From MGIIa-K1 sp964577145 (GTDB taxonomy: Archaea; Thermoplasmatota; Poseidoniia; Poseidoniales; Poseidoniaceae): DNA of 64,000 bases. Under the pieces are notes generated by a model. That model was not told the DNA's origin and did no database searches. It worked only from the letters and a program-made list of their open reading frames with translations. Below are positions 50,809 through 59,700 of this stretch, one piece after another; position 1 is the first letter of the stretch, and every line of letters starts with the position of its first letter. The translations under genes were made by a program, and so were the position numbers. Location of the stretch: positions 19,820 through 83,819 of the forward strand of contig CAZNXM010000004.1 of NCBI GenBank assembly GCA_964577145.1, written 5' to 3'.

Positions 50809-51653
50809 TGGGAATGGAGTGGAAGGGTCCAATCCTTGACGACCACTTCCATCTAAATCGAAATGGACGATTCCTAGATGCTGCTCGTGATTTTCAACGC
50901 GTAGGGGGGACTCACCTAGTCCTGGTGCACTGCCCAGATTTCAGTTCACCTCCAACAACTCGAAAAGGGCACAGTGAGGCATATGGAGATACAATTGCAA
51001 TGGCTGAATTAGTTCGAGAACTCGGCATTTCAGTTAGGGTAATTCTCGGACCTCATCCTGCAGCATTTGCCCATCAATTCGAGAGTCTTGGAGATGCAGC
51101 AGAAGAGAATTATTGGGATTCCATCGAGACAGCACTTGAGTATGTGCACGAAGGTTTAGCACATGGAATTGGCGAGGTCGGAAGGCCACATTGGAAAGTT
51201 GATGACGATATTTGGCAGAGATCAAATACTCTGTTATTGGATACGATGAAACTCGCAGCAAGAGAAGGAATTCCTTTACAACTTCACGTCGAAGGAGAGT
51301 CGGATGAAACCTATCCTGAACTTGCAGAGATGGCGGATTCAGCAGGTTTAGCAAGAGAGCGACTCGTACGGCATTATGCTCCACCTGATGTTTCAGAAAA
51401 ATACACCTGTGGACTTACGCCTAGTGTGCTAGCAGGAAGTGGTTCAATAGCCGAATTAATGGCTACGATTGAAACGACATCACATGGTTTTATGCTAGAA
51501 ACCGATTACATGGATGACCCTCGAAGACCGGGGGCGGTTCTCGGCCCAAAGACGGTACCAAAGCGTACAAGACAATTGCTTGAGGCGGGTTTGGATGAAG
51601 AAATATTGTGGAATACTCACAGAGACCTACCTGAACGCATCTATGGTCCTTGA
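50808..51653 (+). CDS. TatD-like metal-dependent hydrolase
   Basis: This 281-residue TIM-barrel hydrolase starts at an ATG that overlaps the stop of the TBP-like gene (TGATG). Metal ligands fit the TatD pattern: DDHFHLN (HxH), GIGEVGRPHW (Glu), PLQLHVEGESDE (His), VRHYAPP (His) and MLETDYMDDP (Asp). TatD proteins are 3'-5' DNases or general phosphodiesterases; the archaeal subgroup's substrate is uncertain. The late THRDLPERIYG matches the family's C-terminus. A hairpin follows 20 bases after the stop. Confidence 0.8.
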   Translation: MGMEWKGPILDDHFHLNRNGRFLDAARDFQRVGGTHLVLVHCPDFSSPPTTRKGHSEAYGDTIAMAELVRELGISVRVILGPHPAAFAHQFESLGDAAEENYWDSIETALEYVHEGLAHGIGEVGRPHWKVDDDIWQRSNTLLLDTMKLAAREGIPLQLHVEGESDETYPELAEMADSAGLARERLVRHYAPPDVSEKYTCGLTPSVLAGSGSIAELMATIETTSHGFMLETDYMDDPRRPGAVLGPKTVPKRTRQLLEAGLDEEILWNTHRDLPERIYGP

Positions 51654-51673
51654 AACCACAACTTCTTGACCTC

Positions 51674-51690
51674 CCCTCCCTTCGGGAGGG
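51674..51690. other. GC-rich hairpin upstream of a start codon
   Basis: CCCTCCC, TTC loop, GGGAGGG: a 7-bp stem, 20 bases after the TatD-like stop and 12 bases before the ATG at 51703. Confidence 0.5.
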
Positions 51691-51702
51691 CTGGTGGATG
51701 GA

Positions 51703-52842
51703 ATGAAGCGCGCTGCACTGCTCGTTATGCTACTATTGATTCCAATGGCCTCATTTAGTGCAGAGGCTCAAGGATTTCCCATAGGAATCGACCTTGAATG
51801 TAATCAACAAACTATTGATATCAATGTTCATCCACTAGAAAATGAGCCAGTTACCATTACTTGCACAGTGACAAATACCGGCTCTTTCAAGCAAAATGTA
51901 AATCTTGATTCAAGTGTCGAAGGCAATGATTTCTTGACTGAGTTATCAGAGAGTTCTCTTGAAATGGAAACGGGAGATGAGGTCGATTTCACAGTGACTT
52001 TTTCCGCTCAACCTCGAATTGAAGTTGTAAGTGAATCATTCAACATTATTGCAAGTATTGAGAGCTTTGGAATGGAACCAATCATGGTACCTGCAAGTGC
52101 TCTAAACCAATCTGCTGAAGTAAATGGAGAAGTACGCTCACTACCTTATAGCCGCCTCGATTTGACGATGACTGATACTTCGTCAAGAGATATTGAGTCA
52201 GGCATGGAAGTCTCATTAATGTTCACGGTATTCAATGATGGAAATAGAGTGGACGAGATCGAGGTTTCTATTCCAAATAAACAGGAATTTGAAGATGCAG
52301 GATTTACATTTGTAACAGATTCATTTGCGAGGGCTCAGATACAGCCGGGTTCTTCATCTGACCAACTAACAATTACTCTGAAAGCACCTTCAGATAACTC
52401 AAAATCGATTAGCATCGATATTTTACTTTCAGCAGCGAGTCAACTCGATAGCACAGCCGAAAAATCTGAACTCACAATCAAGATAAACGTCGAATCAAAA
52501 GGCGGTGGTTCAGGTGATGGAATCGACCTTGGTGATTTCGATGTTTCAAGTGGAGATAGTATGGCCACAATCGGAATGATAAGCGGAGGAGTGATTCTCC
52601 TGATACTGATGCTCGTGTTGATGTCCCGACTCTCAAAGAGAGCGGGCACCCAAAAGACCGCAATGAAGCAAGCCCGTAAGGCTGAGAAGGCTGCAAAGAA
52701 ATCCGGCAAAAAGGTTGGATGGAAAGCGAAGTATTCTGCTAAAGCCGAAGAATCAACCGAATCCGATATTGAAGATGATTTTGACTTAGACGAATTAGAT
52801 GATCTAGATGATGATTTAGATTTTGATTTCGATGACTTATGA
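51703..52842 (+). CDS. Secreted, membrane-anchored protein with Ig/CARDB-like domains
   Basis: This 379-residue protein begins with a signal peptide (MKRAALLVMLLLIPMASFSAEAQG). Two beta-sandwich domains resembling CARDB or NEW3 domains follow: HPLENEPVTITCTVTNTGSFKQNVNLDSS and MEVSLMFTVFNDGNRVDEIEVSI. One helix (MATIGMISGGVILLILMLVLMSRL, about 287-310) anchors it. The cytoplasmic part is Lys-rich (QARKAEKAAKKSGKKVGWKAKYSAKAEE), then Asp/Glu-rich (DDFDLDELDDLDDDLDFDFDDL), a striking charge switch. ATG 51703 gives a normal signal peptide. Possibly an adhesion or sensor protein. Function unknown. Confidence 0.72.
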   Translation: MKRAALLVMLLLIPMASFSAEAQGFPIGIDLECNQQTIDINVHPLENEPVTITCTVTNTGSFKQNVNLDSSVEGNDFLTELSESSLEMETGDEVDFTVTFSAQPRIEVVSESFNIIASIESFGMEPIMVPASALNQSAEVNGEVRSLPYSRLDLTMTDTSSRDIESGMEVSLMFTVFNDGNRVDEIEVSIPNKQEFEDAGFTFVTDSFARAQIQPGSSSDQLTITLKAPSDNSKSISIDILLSAASQLDSTAEKSELTIKINVESKGGGSGDGIDLGDFDVSSGDSMATIGMISGGVILLILMLVLMSRLSKRAGTQKTAMKQARKAEKAAKKSGKKVGWKAKYSAKAEESTESDIEDDFDLDELDDLDDDLDFDFDDL

Positions 52843-52946
52843 TGGTGTGATATTCACACTACTTGGTACTATTTTTCCCCTCTCTAAATGGGGTGCTTGA
52901 CTACTTTTCACATGGCAATAGTCATAGGCGTCAGAGTGGCGAGTTA

Positions 52947-52967
52947 CACCTACCCATAGGGTAGGTG
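52947..52967. promoter_or_regulatory. Perfect hairpin in the fabI leader
   Basis: CACCTACCC, ATA loop, GGGTAGGTG: a perfect 9-bp stem ending seven bases before the fabI ATG (52975). No separate ribosome-binding site is seen between them, so the structure probably affects fabI translation or marks the leader. The 132 bases between 52842 and 52975 hold nothing else I recognise. Confidence 0.55.
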
Positions 52968-52974
52968 CTAATTC

Positions 52975-53769
52975 ATGCTAGGATTGGATGGCAAAGTTGC
53001 GTTCGTCTTTGGCGTCGCGAGTGAGGATTCTATCGCTTGGGCTATTTGCCAAAGTTTGGCTGATGCTGGAGTTACACTTTACCTCGGATATCAAAAGAGA
53101 TTCATGTCTCGAGTGTTTCAATTGAAGGACAAATTACCAGCGATTGCAGGATTCTATCCTCTAGATGTTGCCGGCGATGAAACCACAAAGGAATTCTTCG
53201 ATGCATTTAGTGCTGAAAATCCCGGCCTAAAAGCGGATATTTTGATTCATGCAATTGGGTTTGCACCACGTGAATGCTTTGATCGCCCAATCCTATTTGT
53301 TGACGACGATAAAATCAATACCGCATTTACAATATCTGCAAATTCCTTGCAACGTTGCCTAAAGTTCGCATTACCCTATCTGAACCCAGGCTCTTCTACG
53401 ATTACCCTGACCTATGCTGCAAGTACACGCCATGTTCCAAGTTATGGAATAATGAGTATGGCAAAGGCCGCTCTTGAGTGCTGGACTAGGGAATTAGCAT
53501 GCCATCTCGGGCCAGAGGGCCATAGGGTTAATGCGATTTCGAGCGGGCCAATTCGCACAATTGCAGCAAGTGGGATTCCCGGATTTGACAATATCTTAGA
53601 GCACGTTGCATCTAATTCTCCTCTACGTCGGAATGTCACTCAGAGTGATGTTGCAGGTTGCACTGCATGGTTAGCGAGTCCACTTTCGTCTGGTGTGACG
53701 GGTCAATGTATTCACGTCGATGCAGGATATTCGATTACAATGGTGCCTTCGAGTATTATGGAGGAGTAA
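52975..53769 (+). CDS. fabI: Enoyl-[acyl-carrier-protein] reductase FabI
   Basis: This 264-residue SDR reduces trans-2-enoyl-ACP with NAD(P)H, the last step of each elongation cycle. Key residues fall exactly as in E. coli FabI allowing for one position: Tyr147, Tyr157 and Lys164 in TYAASTRHVPSYGIMSMAKAALE. The nucleotide motif is FGVASEDSIAWAI, and GPIRTIAASGIPGFD matches the family's flexible substrate loop. The gene lies two bases upstream of the giant KS/AT/ACP synthase, whose ribosome-binding site is within its end, so the two are co-expressed. It probably supplies the enoyl reductase that the synthase lacks. Confidence 0.92.
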   Translation: MLGLDGKVAFVFGVASEDSIAWAICQSLADAGVTLYLGYQKRFMSRVFQLKDKLPAIAGFYPLDVAGDETTKEFFDAFSAENPGLKADILIHAIGFAPRECFDRPILFVDDDKINTAFTISANSLQRCLKFALPYLNPGSSTITLTYAASTRHVPSYGIMSMAKAALECWTRELACHLGPEGHRVNAISSGPIRTIAASGIPGFDNILEHVASNSPLRRNVTQSDVAGCTAWLASPLSSGVTGQCIHVDAGYSITMVPSSIMEE

Positions 53770-53771
53770 TA

Positions 53772-56700
53772 TTGTCCATCACTACAGCAGATGGTAAGGC
53801 TTGCGAAGGCTTAGACCAAGCTCCGTTTGAACCGATAGCAGTAATCGGAATGGCCGCGTTAATGCCTGATGCAGACAGCATTGAGGCATTTTGGCAGAAC
53901 ATCATCGATTCACATGTTTCGATACGTGAAGTTCCCGAGCATCGCTGGCCAACCGAGATCTATTGGGAGGAAGGCGGACCTGGAAATATTGCTGAGGGCA
54001 AAACCTACTCGAAGATTGGAGCATTTGTAGAGGATTTCGAATTTGATTGGCGTAGATGGCGCCAGCCTCCAGGTACCTTGCCGCAAATCGACCCGTGTCA
54101 ATTGTGGGCAGTAACCGTCTCAGCCGATGCAATAGAAGATGCAGGATATGGTGATGGAGAAAAAACTCTCGACCGTGCAAATACCGGTGTAGTTTTCGCA
54201 AATGCACTAGGTGGAGAGAATCGAACTTTCTCTAATCTTAGGATTTATTCGCACGAAATGCGAGCCATGGCAATTGCTAATGGAATGAGTCAAGAGGATG
54301 CAGACGCCCTTATTGAACAAATGAATGAGGGATTGCCAAGAATCGATGAAGATACGATGCCTGGAGAACTTGCAAATGTGGTAGCGGGTAGAGTGGCTAA
54401 TCTCCTCGATCTTCAAGGTCCAAATTACTCTACAGATGCCGCATGCGCATCCTCGATGGCAGCACTACTCGATGCCTGCCGCCAATTGCAAACAAGGCAA
54501 GTAGATGTAATGCTTGCAGGTGCAACCGACCGTTGCATGGAGGCCCCAACCTATGCGAAATTTAGTGCGATAGGTGCTCTTTCTCCAACTCATTCCACGC
54601 CTTTCGATGCCAAAGCAAATGGCTTTGTTATGGGTGAAGGCGGTGGCGTTCTTGTCCTCAAAAGGCTTAGCGATGCTATGCGTGATGAAGACGATATCAA
54701 AGCCGTTATTCGTGGTGTAGGTGGCTCTTCAGATGGAAGAGGCAAGGGGATTACCGCGCCTTCTCAACGCGGGCAAGTTCAAGCCGTTAGCCGTGCATAT
54801 TCCCAAGCTGGATACGCACCTTCAACTGTTGAATTGGTTGAGGCACACGGCACTTCGACAAAAGTTGGAGATGCGACCGAACTTTCGACACTCTCTCTGC
54901 TTTGGACCGGATTAGATGGTGGTGACCATATTGCTGTGGGCTCGATAAAAAGCCAGATAGGCCATCTCAAAGCCGCTGCTGGAATTGCTGGAATAATGAA
55001 GGCGTGTAATTCGGTTAGATATGCAACAATCCCGCCCAGTGCAGGTTTTGAAACCCCTAATCCAACTGTCAACTGGGACGAGATACCTTTCTTCGTACCT
55101 ACTGAAGCACGAGATTGGCCAAAACCCGAAGCACATCCTCGCCGAGCCGGTGTAAGCGCCTTTGGATTTGGTGGAACAAATTTCCACGTTGCAGTCGAGG
55201 GATATGATCCAGAATTCCACGCCCCAATTGCTGCAGATTGGGAAAGTCGATGGAAGATTTACTCGCAAGTAGATGCGAGCAGCAGCCTCGAGGCGAGTTT
55301 GACACATGATGAGTTGAAGGCGGTAGAAGGTGGACTTCTACTGCTATCTGCAGCATCGATAGATGAGTTGAAGACCAAACTTTCAGCAGTTGCATTCAAC
55401 GGCTCTACATTCGATGAAGATCCAAGGGGAATTCGCCTTTCCTTCGTTCTACCAAAGGCTTGGTCATACAATACCAGTGACGAGGTAAGGCTAGCATTAA
55501 TCGCTACAAGTTGGGCTGATTTTTCCAAGAGGCAAGCATTAGCGCTCAAGGCAATGGATGATGAAGACAAATGGGGCTTCTTGGGAAGCCAAGGCATTCT
55601 ACTTACCAATGACCCTGCGATTCCAGAGCAGGCAAAAGTAGCACATATGTATCCAGGTCAAGGAAGCCAATATGTTGGTATGACTCATGACCTTCATACT
55701 CGCTTTAGCGGTGTAAGGAAGGTATGGGCTCAGGCAGATGAAACAATGGTTGAGGTGCTTGAAGGCGATTCCCTATCCAATTTCGTTTTGCGTTCAAACC
55801 TCGATTCCGAAGAGATGGCAAAAGCAGAACACAAACTCAAACAAACCGAATATACTCAACCTGCAATGTTAACTGCAGACCTCGCTATTGAAGCAGCACT
55901 CAACGATCACGGCATGATGCCAGATATGGTCGCCGGCCATAGTTTAGGTGAATATGCCGCGTTGATGAGTGCAGGGATTCTCGATATGGACGGGGCTCTC
56001 AGAGCAGCAGCAGCACGTGGAACCGAAATGGGCAGCGTAGTAATCGAGGATACCGGTTTGATGGCAAGTGTTACTGCACCATATTCTCGTATCGCTGAAA
56101 TCATCGAAGAAATCGATGGATATGTGATTGCAGCTAACAAGAACTCACCAAAAATGACTGTAATTGCAGGTGAAACCGCTCCGGTTAAGGAAGCGATGAG
56201 CAAATTTGAAGCCGAGGGATTCCAATGCGTAGCTTTGGCTACTAGCCACGCATTCCACTCCCGTATCGTCGCCCCAGCGAATGAACCTCTGCGTCGCTTC
56301 CTCGAAGGACTCGATATCCGCTGGCCCAAATTGCCAATCACCAGCAATGTCGATGGTGGCTGGTATCCGATGGATGATGGAACAGATTCCAAGACCGCAA
56401 TTCTTTCCAAATTAGCACCTCAGATGGCATCGAGTGTCGAATGGACCGGGCAAATCGAATCGATGTACGAGGCTGGCGCTCGTATATTCGTAGAGGTTGG
56501 ACCAAAACGTGCACTTACTGTATTCGCCAGCCAAATTCTCGAAGACAAACCCAGCCTTCCGATAATGACTAATCATCCAAAAGCCGGGGGTATCGCCACC
56601 TTCCTTTCAGCACTTGGTACACTCGCACTTGCAGGAAGAGTACCTCATTGGCCCTCTCCAGATAGCGAAATTCTTTCTGAGGCATTTAGGGCAGGTCCTA

Positions 56701-59700
56701 TCGGACTCACACTACCAGCCACTCCTCTCAAGCAAAGGGCGAAACCTCTACCGTCAACAGGTGGAGAAACGAAGACCGTCGTTGTTAGCGCCTCTTCATC
56801 TAGCACACCCCTAGACCCAGACGCTGCTAAGAAGGAGTTAGTTGGGGAATTAATCGCCGCCAAGACAGGATATCCGGCAAGTTTCTGCCAAGGAGCAGTC
56901 AATCTACGTGCCACTCTTGGTATGAGTGATGCTGACGTTCAGGATGTGATAACCACTGTACATTCTCGATGTTCAACCGACTCTGAATGGGATGTGTCTG
57001 GTGCTCAAACTGTAGCAGATATTTCGCGGTGGATTACTTCAGCCCCAACCCAAACCGCAGCACGTGAAGGAATAGTCAGAGTCGATGATAGATCTAACGA
57101 CCCATACGTGATAACTGGTATTTCCCTTGGATTACCTGGCGGAGAGAAGGTATTCGATGAGGGTAATTTCGAGAAACTGGTTCGTGGTGAAACTTGTATT
57201 AGCGAAGTAACCGATGAATACAAACAGAAATTGCTTGACAAGAATATCGTTCGCTTAATCAAAGGCCGAGATGGCAGCGTCGGGATGGATGCTGCAACAG
57301 AATTTGGCGATATTCCTCAACTTGCTGGAATCAAGGCAGCATTCGATGCTTCAGAAGAATTTGGAATTGATTCCAAGGTACTACAAGCATGGGATATTGC
57401 AACACAACTCGCTACAGCTGCAGGATTAATCGCTCTGAGGGATGCAGGCATTCCCCTTACACCTGTTGAACAGGTTGGCAAGGGCGGATTGCGCCTAATC
57501 CGCTCGTGGGAGGTTCCATCGATTTATCGTGACCGAACCGGCGTAGTTTTCGCCTCATGCTTTGCTGGACATCAGATGGCTGCAAAGCATGCTAAGGCCG
57601 ATGGAGATGATGGTGAAGGACGATTCGACAGGCGTTATCTATTCCAAATTCTCAATATGGGGCATTCTCAATTCGCTCAACATGTGGGCATTAGAGGCCC
57701 CAATACTACAATCAATCTGGCATGTGCGTCTGCAACTGCTGCATTCAGTGTAGCTGAAGATTGGCTTGCTTCTGATAGGTGTGACCGAGTTGTCATCATC
57801 TCTGCAGATGATGTAACAGGTCCAGATTTGTGGGAATGGATAGGTTCTGGATTTGCTGCTAGTGGTGCTGCTGCTACAGGTAATGTAATCGAAGAAACCG
57901 CACTACCATTTGATGCCCGACGAGATGGAATGATTCTCGGAATGGGTGCTGCAGCATTCGTTGTTGAACGAAAGAGCGAATCCGATCAGAGAGGAGTTCA
58001 GCCGATTGCAGAGTTACTAGGTACACAAATTGCAAATTCCGCTTACCATGGAACCAGACTAAACGTCGACCACGTTGCAACTTCTGTTAACAATTTCATT
58101 GGCCAAATGGAAGAGCGTTGGGGACTTGACCGCCATCAAATGGCGCCAGATACAGTATTTTTCTCTCACGAAACATACACCCCCGCCCGTGGGGGCTCGG
58201 CTCAGGCTGAAGTCAAGGCTCTCAGGGAATCTTTTGGCGCTAGTGCTGACAAATTAGTGATTGCAAATACCAAGGGATTCACTGGACACCCAATGGGAGT
58301 AGGTATCGAAGATGCTTCGATGTTTTATGGACTTGATACAGGACGTTTACCTCCGATTGCTAATCACAAAGAGGTCGATGACGAACTTGGTAACCTCAAT
58401 CTCTCAAAGGGTGGTGACCACCCGAATCTGAAATATGGTATGAGATTCGCTGCTGGATTTGGTAGCCAAATTGGGTTATCATTAGTACGTAAATGGGAAT
58501 ATTCTCCACCAAGAATAGATGGTGGACGCTTACTTGGTTGGAATCAAGAATTAGCCGGTACCCAGGACTTAGAATTGCGAATTCTTCAGAATAAATTGGT
58601 GGCATATGTTAGTGGTGATGACAATCTGCATGGTGGCGTACAAGGCGATGTGTACGAAATCACCGAAGGCGTGACAGTCACCAAATCGCCAACACCCGCT
58701 CCAGTAATTGAATCGGTTCCAGAGCCAACACCTGAGCCAAAGCCTGAGCCTGTAGTTACTGAACCAGCCCCTACCCCTAGTCCGGCAGGCGGTGGGGAGA
58801 TAACTCCAATTGTAATCGAGGTCGTTGTTAGCCACACAGGCTACCCTGCTGACTTTGTCGAATTAGACCAAGACCTTGAGGGTGAATTGGGTATTGATAC
58901 GGTTAAGCAAGCAGAGATAATGGCAGATATTCGTGAAAAGTTCGGTCTACCTGTTGATGAGGATTTCATCTTGTCAGACTATCCAACTCTCAATCACATG
59001 ATTGCTTACATTCAGAGAATGTCTGGCGGTGAAGCACCACCTGCACCAGTACCAACTTCTGCACCTGCACCCGAGCCAGTAGTTGAGGCACCTATACCTG
59101 AGCCCACACCGGCTCCAGTAGCAACACCTTCAGCCAGCGGCGGAGAAATCCAACCCAAACTCATCGGAGTAGTAGTCAAGCATACAGGTTACCCCGAGGA
59201 TTTCATTGAAATGGATCAAGACCTAGAAGGAGAATTGGGAATTGATACAGTCAAGCAGGCAGAGATAATGGGGGATGTTAGGGAGATTTTTTCCTTACCA
59301 GTCGACGAGGACTTTGTTCTAGCAGACCATCCAACCCTCAACCACTTCGTATCATACATTGAGAATATGACTGGTGGCACCTCTACGGTAGTAGCAACTC
59401 CAGTTTCCACTCCAGAACCCGTTGCTGAATCGACTCCAGTAGTCGAGGCCGCGCCACCTCCAATAGCAGCAACCAATTCGGAAATACAGCCTAAACTAAT
59501 CGGAGTAGTAGTCAAGCATACAGGTTACCCCGAGGATTTCATTGAAATGGATCAAGACCTAGAAGGAGAATTGGGAATTGATACAGTCAAGCAGGCAGAG
59601 ATAATGGGGGATGTTAGGGAGATTTTCTCCTTACCAGTCGACGAAGACTTTGTTCTAGCAGACCATCCAACTCTCAACCACTTCGTGTCATATATCGAAA

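Noticed and set aside
53658..53771. Upstream extension of the synthase frame inside fabI
   Set aside because: It overlaps fabI out of frame, has no KS similarity, and a well-spaced GAGGAG precedes the TTG at 53772.
57100..58500. Second KS of the synthase as an inactive chain-length factor, as in PfaC
   Set aside because: Cys1318, His1466 and His1506 are all present, so it keeps a full ketosynthase triad.
58586..58837. Minus-strand frames across the Pro/Glu/Ala linkers of the synthase (Gly/Val/Thr-rich translations)
   Set aside because: They are mirror images of the repetitive linker codons inside an unbroken, clearly coding plus-strand gene.
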